NCBI RefSeq assembly: GCF_963517015.1
Contig: NZ_CAUQDV010000001.1
Location: 2,858,001 to 2,922,000 of the forward strand
Reading direction: 5' to 3'
Source: an uncultured Devosia sp.
Lineage (GTDB): Bacteria > Pseudomonadota > Alphaproteobacteria > Rhizobiales > Devosiaceae
Length of the DNA: 64,000 nucleotides
The notes below the pieces were generated by a model. That model was given only the letters and a program-made list of their open reading frames with translations. It made no database searches and had not been told where the DNA came from. Shown piece after piece: positions 27,713-35,674 of this stretch; position 1 is the stretch's first letter, and each line of letters starts with the position of its first letter. The position numbers and the translations under genes are program-made.

Positions 27713-28648
27713 ATGCAAGCAGTCATGATCTTTGAGTATGGGGGAACCGATGCCGTAACCCTCGTCGATATTGAGCGGCCAGAACCTCGTCGTGGTGAAG
27801 TCTTGGTCAAGGTGCACGCCGCGGGCGTCAATCCCATCGACTGGAAGATTTCCGATGGTGCAGGCGCACGACTTGGCCTGAACTTGCCGATCCAGTTAGG
27901 CGGTGAGATTGCTGGAACCGTGCAAAGCCTCGGCGAGGGCGTCACGTCGTTCAAGGTCGGAGACCCGGTCTACGGGATCATTCCAAGCGGTGGTTTTTCC
28001 GACTACGCCTTGGTGACCGCCACAAACCTCGCCTTCAAACCGGAGACGCTCGATTTTATGACGGCTGCGGCGGTCCCGCTCGCTGGCCTGACCGCATGGC
28101 AGGCCATGTTTGATGTCGCTGGCCTCAAGGAAGGCCAGCGGCTCCTGATCACCGGGAGTTCTGGGGGCGTTGGCTCACTGGCCGTTCAACTGGCAAAGGC
28201 ACGGGGTGTGTTTGTCACGGCGGTGGCGTCCGGCCGGAACGAGGCATTCGTTCGCAGCCTCGGCGCCGACCAGTTCATCGACTATACCGCTCAACGTTTT
28301 GAGCAAATCGCGAAGGACATGGATGTCGTCTTCGATACGGTTGGCGGCGACACTTTCGAGCGAGCGGCAACTACGGTGGCGTCAGGGGGCGTCTTGGTGA
28401 CGGCCGTCGCCTTCCCCCCGATCAGTGATGGAGAGCAGTCCACGCGTACTCTACGTGTCCAATGCAAGCCTAACGCTGCCCAACTAACGGAAATCGCGAA
28501 GTGGGTCGACGAGGGTCGGCTCAAACCTCACGTTGATACGATCCTGCCGATCGAAGGCATTCGACAAGCGTTGGACTTATCCCGGCAAGGCCGGACCAGG
28601 GGCAAGATTGTCGTTGTTATGGAGCGGGAACCTGGCACTCGAACATAG
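27713..28648 (+). CDS. NADP-dependent medium-chain oxidoreductase (zinc-independent, quinone-reductase type)
   Basis: A 311-residue MDR-family enzyme that reduces quinones or alpha,beta-unsaturated carbonyls with NADPH. The N-terminal GroES-like domain runs from MQAVMIFEYGG through GVNPIDWKISDG; the Rossmann loop GSSGGVGS is at 148-155. Zinc-binding cysteines of alcohol dehydrogenases are absent. The ATG at 27713 follows AAGGAGAAC with good spacing, so the longer open frame from 27464, which runs into the divergent AraC gene, is not used. Regulation by the neighbouring AraC protein is likely. Substrate unknown. Confidence 0.92.
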   Translation: MQAVMIFEYGGTDAVTLVDIERPEPRRGEVLVKVHAAGVNPIDWKISDGAGARLGLNLPIQLGGEIAGTVQSLGEGVTSFKVGDPVYGIIPSGGFSDYALVTATNLAFKPETLDFMTAAAVPLAGLTAWQAMFDVAGLKEGQRLLITGSSGGVGSLAVQLAKARGVFVTAVASGRNEAFVRSLGADQFIDYTAQRFEQIAKDMDVVFDTVGGDTFERAATTVASGGVLVTAVAFPPISDGEQSTRTLRVQCKPNAAQLTEIAKWVDEGRLKPHVDTILPIEGIRQALDLSRQGRTRGKIVVVMEREPGTRT

Positions 28649-28864
28649 AATGAGGCTTGGAATTGCTGGGGGTTTTGCGCGCCAACGATCGGCGCACGAC
28701 CGGCTGTTCTCTGCGATCTGGGTGGGATCAGTTAGGCTACCCGCCCGGAAGGAGAGGGCAGCTTTTGGGAAACCTCAAGGAGCGCCTACTGACCGGGATG
28801 CGGCGGCCCCCGCCAGACTGCTTTCGGCCACTTGAGTCATAAACACCCATTCGCGGTCAATGTC

Positions 28865-28887
28865 CTATGATCTACGCTAGATCATAG
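28865..28887. promoter_or_regulatory. Perfect 10-bp inverted repeat, likely operator
   Basis: CTATGATCTA (28865-28874) and TAGATCATAG (28878-28887) are exact inverted copies separated by CGC. The site ends 39 bp before the preferred start of the spermidine-synthase-like gene, so a bound dimeric repressor would block its transcription. No regulator gene lies directly beside it. The rest of the 28649-28926 gap shows no gene. Confidence 0.6.
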
Positions 28888-28926
28888 CCCGCAATGGCGA
28901 GTCGCCGGACGAGACTGGAGATGTTG

Positions 28927-29619
28927 ATGCTACCATGGGTAAAGTTGGGCGAAACCACTATGCCGGGTGGTGGCGCAATGACGCTCATGCAGCGCGGCAG
29001 CGAATTCTCCATCATGTCCGGCGTCGTTACCCTGATGAATAACCGGCAGAACCATTCAGAAGAGCAGTTGGCAGCGCTGTCGGCAGCTCGGATTGGCGCG
29101 CGTCAAAAAGCCCGCATTTTGATCGGCGGACTTGGAATGGGGTTTACTTTGCGTGCGGCGCTAAAGTTTTTCGCCCCCGACACCGAAATCGTTGTTGCTG
29201 AACTGGTGCCAGAAGTAGTCGCTTGGGCGCGTGGTCCGCTTGCCGTTTTGCATGGCACCAGCCTCGACGACCCTCGTGTTCGCATTCACCACGGTGATGT
29301 CGCTACTGCCATTAACCGGGACGAGCCATTTGATGCTATCCTACTCGATGTCGACAATGGGCCGGACGGCCTGTTTCGTCCCGCCAATGACCGGTTGTAC
29401 AATGCCGCCGGCCTTGCTGCGGCACAGTCTGCACTGAGGACTGGCGGACACCTAGCCGTTTGGTCTTCTTACTCGGATGCAAGGTTTACCAAACGCCTCA
29501 GACAAACCGGCATGGCGATAGAGGAAGTGACAGTTCGCGCCCGCAGCAACGGCAAAGGCGACCGTCACACCATCTGGATTGCGGTCACGCCTGGCGGGGC
29601 AAGGGAGAGGCCGCTCTAA
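28927..29619 (+). CDS. Spermidine synthase-fold methyltransferase-like protein
   Basis: A 230-residue protein with the Rossmann-like fold of the spermidine synthase/SAM-binding superfamily. Visible elements are the opening MLPWVKLGE, the glycine loop ILIGGLGMGFTLRA, the acidic strand end EIVVAELVPEVV, RVRIHHGDV and FDAILLDVDNGPDGL. Proteins of this type are widespread in alphaproteobacteria, usually without a proven substrate; the N-terminal beta-hairpin domain of true spermidine synthases is short here. I chose the ATG at 28927 because GGAG sits six bases upstream; an ATG at 28894 would start only 6 bp after a perfect palindrome. It stands alone in its operon. Confidence 0.8.
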   Translation: MLPWVKLGETTMPGGGAMTLMQRGSEFSIMSGVVTLMNNRQNHSEEQLAALSAARIGARQKARILIGGLGMGFTLRAALKFFAPDTEIVVAELVPEVVAWARGPLAVLHGTSLDDPRVRIHHGDVATAINRDEPFDAILLDVDNGPDGLFRPANDRLYNAAGLAAAQSALRTGGHLAVWSSYSDARFTKRLRQTGMAIEEVTVRARSNGKGDRHTIWIAVTPGGARERPL

Positions 29620-29953
29620 GCTCAACAAGCTGCTGTCTCAAGCTCGGCTTCTGGCTCTCAGCATGCCAACCGAGGCTTTGGATGAAGAGGATGGGCGGCA
29701 TCATTCAGTGCCAAATCACTGCAGGAAATGTCCGGTTGCGCCTGCCTTCTTGCCAGACGCTGCGGGTCCGAAAACCGCCCGTTACCGACGTTTCCAGAAG
29801 GAGATCGGATCGACCGCTTATGGGAAGTCAAAATCGTAGCCTGGACGGCTGAGATGGGGCGCGGAGCAGACACCCTGTTGAAATCGAAGATTGCTATGCG
29901 CTCCCAAAGCGCAATCCCCCGGCGGGGACTTCTTTCCAAGCCAATCCTATGAG
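29620..29953. other. 334-bp gap without a confident gene
   Basis: Short open frames exist on both strands but none shows a ribosome site, family motif or coding character. A 6-bp stem-loop (TGCGCT/AGCGCA, 29897-29913) lies in it and could mark transcript ends of the two convergent neighbouring genes, though it has no T-run. Confidence 0.4.
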
Positions 29954-31510
29954 CTATTTCACCTCGCTATCCGCCACGCGCACTCGGTAGTGATATTTGC
30001 TTCTCTGCTCTATTGATATGGCCGATCCCGCCACCACACTGTTCAGTTCGAAGAACTGCCGGATCCAAGCGCGCTTGCGGAAAAACTTCTTTGTCCCATC
30101 AAGGTCAGTGATGGCCGGCGAAACACCACCCCAATCCACCACTACTTTCTGCGACGCTGCACTAGCCGCATTCGAACCGCCGACTACTTCCGACGGGAAA
30201 CTGTCAAAGAAGGAACTCAGATAGATGTGATTATTATCGATATTACCCTGTGTTATTGCGGAGGTCCCGATGCGGCGTGGCATCGAGTGGTCGTTGATCA
30301 GCAATGCCGAAGGCTGCCTTGAGGCTGAGGTGGCGGGCTGCACGGATACTGCTTTAGCCTCTACCCTTCGCACCTTCGCGTCGCCTGAAGCACTTTGCGG
30401 CACCACAATCTCCGCCCTCAGCACAACTTCGGCAGCGGCTCGCGCATCCTCGCCAGCATCGTGATGCCGGAAGTCCAAACCGAGATACTGCTTCAATGAT
30501 GCGAGACCATGGCCACCGTTCCCTCGCAGTTCAGGCCAAGCCTGCCGAGCAACTCCCACGCTGTCTCGCCAAGTCCACGAAGGGGGTGGCACACCTTCCC
30601 GGTTACATGCGGCATTTATTGCACTGCGGTCGAAGCTGGAGTGCTGATAAACCAGCCCTTCCCCGATCGCCTCAATTAGCACCGGCAGCACCTCGAGGAA
30701 CGTTGGAGCGCCCCGGACCGTGCTCGCAGTGATGCCATGGATAGTGCTGAAGGGGAAGCTGTCGGTCTTTGGGTCGACGTAGCACACCCACGTCTCTATG
30801 GTGTTGTCCGGTCGAACGCAGGCGACACCAACCTGACAGATGCTAGACCTGCTGCCATTTGCAGTCTCCACATCCAGTGCGAAAAAACGGAAAGCCCCCC
30901 TTGGAAAGGGCTGAATGTGTTTGGGCTTCGAGGCGGTCGGCATAGCAACCTGCGGTCCAGACCGGCGTTCCATATGCCTTTTCTGCTGACGGCCAAGGGC
31001 AGCAAGCTGGTTGAATTCCCAACTCAGGCGAGCAAGCGTGATATCCACGAGATCGCTCGGCTCGTCATAGACAGGCATGGACTTGTTATTCCAGGCCGTG
31101 GCGTGAGTTGGGGCTATACCCAGTATTTCCCGCTCTAGGGCAGCAATGTTCAGATGGTCCGGCAACTCGACCCATACCGCCCTGCAGTGTTCGGCTATGA
31201 AGGCGTTCCGCAACGCCTTTGCATGGGTAGCGTCATCAGCTGAAGACGCATCGAACCTGTCACGCCACATGCGGCCGGTGTTGTACATGTACGCGAAATA
31301 GTGGCTCAGATCCTCAGATCCGGTGCGATGCCGTTGGTGAATGCGCTCATAGAGAGATTGCGTCGTTGAACTCGTGGAGCCGATATACCTTAACGCACCA
31401 CTGTGGTCGTAGAGACCATAAACGCCGCGGCTGTCACGCGGGGCATCGGCAGTGCGACAGGGAGCCATGTCAAGCAGAGCATTCAAAATGGCGTGGGAAG
31501 AGTAATCCAT
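29954..31510 (-). CDS. GIY-YIG nuclease fused to DEDDh 3'-5' exonuclease
   Basis: A 518-residue two-nuclease protein. Residues 28-145 form a GIY-YIG domain: GVYGLY 29-34, RYIG 41-44, R56, E126 (ALEREI) and N141/N142. Residues 208-365 form a DEDDh exonuclease of the DNA polymerase III epsilon type: ALDVETAN with D213 and E215, SSFD with D294, and H350-x4-D355. A basic linker of about 40 residues joins them; the last 130 residues are unassigned. The order, GIY-YIG first and exonuclease second, is the reverse of the known epsilon-UvrC-like fusions. I chose ATG 31510; a GTG at 31534 is possible. It sits alone among defence genes, so a role in attacking or processing foreign DNA is plausible but inferred. 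Confidence 0.82.
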   Translation of the reverse strand: MDYSSHAILNALLDMAPCRTADAPRDSRGVYGLYDHSGALRYIGSTSSTTQSLYERIHQRHRTGSEDLSHYFAYMYNTGRMWRDRFDASSADDATHAKALRNAFIAEHCRAVWVELPDHLNIAALEREILGIAPTHATAWNNKSMPVYDEPSDLVDITLARLSWEFNQLAALGRQQKRHMERRSGPQVAMPTASKPKHIQPFPRGAFRFFALDVETANGSRSSICQVGVACVRPDNTIETWVCYVDPKTDSFPFSTIHGITASTVRGAPTFLEVLPVLIEAIGEGLVYQHSSFDRSAINAACNREGVPPPSWTWRDSVGVARQAWPELRGNGGHGLASLKQYLGLDFRHHDAGEDARAAAEVVLRAEIVVPQSASGDAKVRRVEAKAVSVQPATSASRQPSALLINDHSMPRRIGTSAITQGNIDNNHIYLSSFFDSFPSEVVGGSNAASAASQKVVVDWGGVSPAITDLDGTKKFFRKRAWIRQFFELNSVVAGSAISIEQRSKYHYRVRVADSEVK

Positions 31511-31663
31511 GTTCTTCAAAGCCTTAGTGGTCACGAAATAAGTTGGCGCTCAAAGGGGCCAGGCACCGAAGCGCCTAGCCAAGTTTGTCCCGAGGGACTG
31601 CAACACAACAAAGAAAGAGCGGTCTTTCCCACCGTCAGGCCTTAACCCCGACCTCGGGAAGGC

Positions 31664-32023
31664 TCATGCCAGATTGGCAAAGTAATTGAGGACATCGCGC
31701 GCCTGACCGAGCCCGCTGCAGTGGAAACGGGTCAGAGCGCGATCATCGAGCTCAGGGACATTCACATTGGAATTCTTGGACTTGTCCATGGCATAGGAAA
31801 TGCGTTCAATCGCTGGCAACACGTGGGTCGGCGCCAGAACCGCAGGCATGAAGATCGCGTTCTTGGAGCCGGATGACAGGTCGATTGCCATGGCATCACC
31901 GCGCTTATTGATGAAGATAGAAATATACTTGGTGCCGCCGGCACGACGGCTGGGGTGCGGTGTCAGGCGCTCGTCGCGAAGTGCGCTTGCGTTGAGGGAT
32001 TCCATGATCTTGCTGATGGCCAT
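31664..32023 (-). CDS. Hypothetical protein (119 aa), second gene of an unknown operon
   Basis: The ATG at 32023 has AGGAGAGG at the right distance and lies 12 bp after the stop of the 319-residue gene, so the two are co-transcribed. The product is soluble, basic at its N-terminus (LTPHPSRRAGGTKYISIFINKRGDAMAIDL) and mixed alpha/beta; it has no signal peptide. I do not recognise a family. The layout (large first gene with DNA-binding features, small second gene, palindromes upstream) recalls a regulatory or toxin-antitoxin-like pair, but nothing in the sequence proves that. Confidence 0.7.
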   Translation of the reverse strand: MAISKIMESLNASALRDERLTPHPSRRAGGTKYISIFINKRGDAMAIDLSSGSKNAIFMPAVLAPTHVLPAIERISYAMDKSKNSNVNVPELDDRALTRFHCSGLGQARDVLNYFANLA

Positions 32024-32035
32024 GTGCGCCTCTCC

Positions 32036-32995
32036 TTACTGCTTCAGGGAAGTGTTGAGGACACGGGACACCGCGTCGACATAGAGCTTGGCGTCGACGC
32101 CTGCTGCCAGAGCGAGTTTGGAGGCCATTTCGATGCTGCCGGAAAGGTCGCCGCGGGTCCAAGCGCTTATATTTGCGACCGTGACGCCAGATTTCTTGGA
32201 TAGTTCCGCCGTCGTGATGCGATTTACCCAAGCATAAACGCCAACGATAGCTCCGATGACCTTTTGGCCGTCACTTGTGCAGTTCTGTTCGAACCACGCC
32301 TTTGTCAACGGCCCCGGATTGAAGTTCGCCCGTCCCGCCAACCATTCCAAAGTGTCAAGGGTATCCCCATAGGACTCTCGACCGAGGGTTTGAACAGAAC
32401 GGATATGCTTGCTGTTGGGTCCCATTTTGTTGCGGGCAGAAGCGATGCTCATACCTGCGAGACTGGCGATCTCGAACGGCGCAAAACCGATACTGTACTC
32501 GAGGTCTAGATTGCCGCTCAGGTACCGCGCGAGGTTGATTTTGGCGGCAGCGCGCAGATGAAGACTGGGCAGTGGACGCTCGTTGCCCACATTCTCGATG
32601 AAAAGGTGAGTGAAATCATCTCCACCGATTGGCGCGAGGTATGTGTCACGCGGCATGGCCTGCAGAAAATAGCCAAGCGGATTGCTGTACTCATCCTCCA
32701 TGGTGTCGCAGTCGACCTGGTTAATCGGCGTCGTGGTGTCCTCAAGCATCTCAAAGCAAGCGCGGGCCGCCAGATAGAGTGCGGTATTGGAGATGTCATA
32801 TCCCTCGAGATCAGCAACATCGGTGACTTCACCAACAACACTGCCGGCATCAGGTGCATTTGGACCGAACGCGGCCTTGCCAATCGCGACAACTGCTTGT
32901 CTATCGCGATAGACCAAGCTCTGCGCGGTTGCCGTCAGCAGGTAAACGCCGATCCTGATATGGGGCAGAGTTTCGTCCCAAGTGAATGGCTTCAT
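32036..32995 (-). CDS. Hypothetical protein with C-terminal HTH-like segment (319 aa)
   Basis: The ATG at 32995 is preceded by AGGTG. The N-terminal 220 residues are acidic and match nothing I know; they include a WLAGRANFNPG stretch. The C-terminal segment ITTAELSKKSGVTVANISAWTRGDLSGS reads like an XRE/lambda-repressor helix-turn-helix with a recognition helix around VTVANISAW. Two A/T-rich palindromes lie within 90 bp upstream, so autoregulation is likely. The base composition of the upstream region is distinctly AT-rich compared with its surroundings. Function unknown; a transcriptional regulator with a sensor domain is the best guess. Confidence 0.7.
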   Translation of the reverse strand: MKPFTWDETLPHIRIGVYLLTATAQSLVYRDRQAVVAIGKAAFGPNAPDAGSVVGEVTDVADLEGYDISNTALYLAARACFEMLEDTTTPINQVDCDTMEDEYSNPLGYFLQAMPRDTYLAPIGGDDFTHLFIENVGNERPLPSLHLRAAAKINLARYLSGNLDLEYSIGFAPFEIASLAGMSIASARNKMGPNSKHIRSVQTLGRESYGDTLDTLEWLAGRANFNPGPLTKAWFEQNCTSDGQKVIGAIVGVYAWVNRITTAELSKKSGVTVANISAWTRGDLSGSIEMASKLALAAGVDAKLYVDAVSRVLNTSLKQ

Positions 32996-33007
32996 CAACG
33001 CACCTAT

Positions 33008-33032
33008 TCGATGATAAATAATATATCATCGA
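33008..33032. promoter_or_regulatory. Palindromic operator upstream of the 319/119-aa operon
   Basis: TCGATGATA (33008-33016) and TATCATCGA (33024-33032) are exact inverted repeats with a 7-bp AT spacer, 13 bp upstream of the ATG at 32995. A second dyad GATATA-TTT-TATATC is at 33068-33082. Both are suited to binding a dimeric HTH protein, perhaps the product of the first gene. Confidence 0.6.
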
Positions 33033-33138
33033 TTTAGCACATATTTGCACCACGTCAAGAGGGTGCTGATATATTTTATATCACCACTGCGAGACCAGAT
33101 TTATATGCCCTGCCTTGCGGAAATCGGAACCTTCACCG

Positions 33139-33234
33139 TTGGCCACCGACATGGTCCAAGTGGCCAAGTTGGCCACTGGCGGCATCAATGTTTTCAGTGA
33201 CTTACTGGCCATATTTAGTTTTGCTGCGAATCCA
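33139..33234 (+). repeat. Internal copy of the element's right-end 96-bp sequence
   Basis: Matches 59455-59550 with two mismatches in 96 bases and in the same orientation. It includes the TTGGCCACC motif and the dyad AGTGGCCAA-G-TTGGCCACT (33159-33177). It stops at GAATCCA, exactly four bases into the 19-bp att core; after that the two loci diverge and no tRNA-like sequence follows here. It therefore looks like an old right junction whose att core was lost. Confidence 0.85.
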
Positions 33235-33385
33235 AGTGGTTGACCTGCGCAGTTTGGCAGCAATTCTCACGATTGCGGTGGACGTCCCCACTTCAACTCT
33301 GAGGGGCGGTCCGCACCCGCCTTACGTTGAGGGTGCCAGCCACGAAAGAATGGGCATTTTAGTTTTACGCCTTCTGGCGCGACCG

Positions 33386-33410
33386 AGATTTTCCGTATCG
33401 TAGAAAATCT
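33386..33410. promoter_or_regulatory. Dyad operator candidate upstream of glcB
   Basis: AGATTTTC (33386-33393) and GAAAATCT (33403-33410) are exact inverted repeats with a 9-bp spacer, 69 bp before the glcB start codon. The geometry fits a dimeric regulator of glyoxylate metabolism; none is encoded next to it. Confidence 0.45.
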
Positions 33411-33479
33411 TACCATGATGCATCTGAGCTTCTGACAACAGCTGATAGCCGTTCGGAGCAACAACTTGGATGTTCATGA

Positions 33480-35651
33480 ATGAGCTATCGAAACTTTGGA
33501 GCAATTCGCGTCGCCGAGCCCATGGCGGCATTTGTCGAGGAAGAAGTCACCCCCGGCCTTGATATCGACGCAACCGCGTTCTGGACCGCTTTCGCGGACA
33601 TTCTATCCGACCTTGTGCCGTACAATCGCAGACTTCTGATCAAGCGGGACCATATTCAGGCGCAGATCGACGCATGGCACCGGGAGCGACAGGGCCAATC
33701 GCACGATGCCGCAGCCTATCGCCGCTTTCTCGAGGAGATCGGCTATGTCGTAGCGCAGGGCGAAGACTTCGCGATCACCTCCGACAATGTCGACGCTGAG
33801 ATCGCCGCTATGGCCGGGCCACAACTCGTCGTACCTGTCATGAATGCACGCTTCGCGCTCAACGCCGCCAATGCGCGCTGGGGCAGCCTTTATGATGCGC
33901 TCTATGGTACTGATGCCATCGCCAAGGCTGGCGAGCTGGCGCCGGGCAAAGGCTATAGTGAAAAGCGCGGCGCCGCCGTCATCGCCAGGGCCGCTGCCCT
34001 ACTCGACCAGATCGTGCCGCTGGCTGGTGCGTCTCATGCCGATGCGACTGCCTATGCTTTAGCAGATGGCGCTTTCCTTGCGACCGTAGACGGCAGGACA
34101 GCCCGCTTGGCCGACCCCGCGCAATATCGCGGATGCCGCGATATTGAAGCCGCCACGGCATTCCTTCTGGTCCACCATGGCCTTCACCTTGAACTGGTGA
34201 TCGATCGCGCGCATCCCATCGGCGCCACCAGCGCTTCGGGGCTGGCCGACGTGGTCATGGAAGCTGCGCTCACCACCATTCAGGACTGCGAAGACTCGGT
34301 CGCTGCGGTCGATGCCGAGGACAAGGTCGCGGTCTATCGCAACTGGCTCGGCCTGATGAAGGGTGACCTGACGGACACGTTCGAGAAGGGCGGCAAGTCC
34401 GTCACCCGCCGGCTCAATCCCGATCGCGAATATGTCACGTCCGATGGCAGAACACTCACCCTTCCCGGCCGCAGCCTCATGCTGGTGCGCCATGTTGGCC
34501 ACCTGATGACCACCGATGCCGTGATTGACGCGGATGGCAACGAAACGCCCGAGGGCATCATGGATGCCATGGTCGCTACACTCGCCGCCATGCACGACCT
34601 CAAAAAGACCGGCGGCCCGCGCAATAGCCGCACGGGCTCGATCTATGTGGTCAAACCCAAAATGCATGGCCCCGAGGAAGTCGCCTTCGCCAATACACTA
34701 TTCGACCAAGTCGAGGATGCGCTGGGCCTTGCCCGCCACACCATCAAGATCGGTGTCATGGACGAAGAGCGCCGCACCTCTGTCAATCTCAAGGAGGCGA
34801 TCCGCGCGGTGAAGGGGCGAATTGTCTTTATCAATACCGGCTTTCTCGACCGGACGGGCGATGAAATCCACACGTCCATGAATGCCGCCGCAGTCGTGCC
34901 CAAGGACGAGATCAAGTCCTCGATCTGGCTCAATGCCTATGAGGCCAACAATGTGGAGGTGGGCCTTGCAGCTCATCTCGATGGCAAAGCGCAGATCGGC
35001 AAGGGCATGTGGGCCAAGCCCGATGCCATGGCCGAAATGCTGGACGTCAAGGCCGGTCAGATGAAGGCTGGCGCCAGCACGGCCTGGGTGCCCTCGCCCA
35101 CTGCGGCAGTGCTCCATGCGGTCCACTATCACGACGTCGACGTGCGCGAACGGCAGGCCGAAATTCGCAAGCGCGAACCGGCGCGGCTCGATGACATCCT
35201 CACCCCGCCGTTCCTGGGCGGGCGCAATCTGTCGCCCGAAGAGGTTCGTCGCGAGGTCGATAACAATTGCCAGGGCATCCTCGGCTATGTCGTGCGCTGG
35301 ATCGACCAGGGCGTCGGTTGTTCCAAGGTGCCCGACATCAACGACATTGCCCTGATGGAAGATCGCGCCACCCTGCGCATCTCCTCCCAGCACCTCGCCA
35401 ACTGGCTGTTGCATGGCCTCGTCGATCGGCAGACCATAGAAGATAGCCTCAAGCGCATGGCCGCAGCTGTCGACCGGCAGAACGCCCATGACGGCGCTTA
35501 CGTGCCTATGTCCGACAAGCTCGACCAAAGTCTGGCTTTCGCAACGGCCTCCGCCCTGATCTTCGAAGGGTTGACGCAACCCAATGGCTATACCGAGCCG
35601 CTGCTGCACAAGGGGCGGCGCGCCAGGAAGGCCGAACTGGCCCAGGCCTGA
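33480..35651 (+). CDS. glcB: Malate synthase G
   Basis: A 723-residue monomeric malate synthase that condenses glyoxylate with acetyl-CoA to malate in the cytoplasm. The full G-isoform is present: an N-terminal clasp (AFVEEEVTPGLDIDATAFW), the barrel with QDCEDSVAAVDAEDKV and NTGFLDRTGDEIHTSMNA, and the C-terminal plug domain. The length matches the usual 720-730 residues, against about 530 for isoform A. It is followed after 23 bp by maeB, so malate made here can be converted to pyruvate. A GlcG-like gene lies just beyond, also pointing to glycolate/glyoxylate use. No isocitrate lyase is in the window. Confidence 0.97.
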   Translation: MSYRNFGAIRVAEPMAAFVEEEVTPGLDIDATAFWTAFADILSDLVPYNRRLLIKRDHIQAQIDAWHRERQGQSHDAAAYRRFLEEIGYVVAQGEDFAITSDNVDAEIAAMAGPQLVVPVMNARFALNAANARWGSLYDALYGTDAIAKAGELAPGKGYSEKRGAAVIARAAALLDQIVPLAGASHADATAYALADGAFLATVDGRTARLADPAQYRGCRDIEAATAFLLVHHGLHLELVIDRAHPIGATSASGLADVVMEAALTTIQDCEDSVAAVDAEDKVAVYRNWLGLMKGDLTDTFEKGGKSVTRRLNPDREYVTSDGRTLTLPGRSLMLVRHVGHLMTTDAVIDADGNETPEGIMDAMVATLAAMHDLKKTGGPRNSRTGSIYVVKPKMHGPEEVAFANTLFDQVEDALGLARHTIKIGVMDEERRTSVNLKEAIRAVKGRIVFINTGFLDRTGDEIHTSMNAAAVVPKDEIKSSIWLNAYEANNVEVGLAAHLDGKAQIGKGMWAKPDAMAEMLDVKAGQMKAGASTAWVPSPTAAVLHAVHYHDVDVRERQAEIRKREPARLDDILTPPFLGGRNLSPEEVRREVDNNCQGILGYVVRWIDQGVGCSKVPDINDIALMEDRATLRISSQHLANWLLHGLVDRQTIEDSLKRMAAAVDRQNAHDGAYVPMSDKLDQSLAFATASALIFEGLTQPNGYTEPLLHKGRRARKAELAQA

Positions 35652-35674
35652 CATTTCCGAGGAGACCGCCCCAA

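Larger units (their letters stand above)
32996..33479. other. 484-bp intergenic region with operators and repeat
   Basis: From left to right it holds the 9-bp-arm palindrome at 33008-33032, a second AT-rich palindrome at 33068-33082, the 96-bp island-end repeat at 33139-33234, and a dyad at 33386-33410 upstream of glcB. It marks the change from accessory to metabolic genes. No coding sequence is supported. Confidence 0.6.

Noticed and set aside
29579..29839. 86-codon frame after the spermidine-synthase-fold gene
   Set aside because: Overlaps that gene, lacks a ribosome site and shows no recognisable motif.
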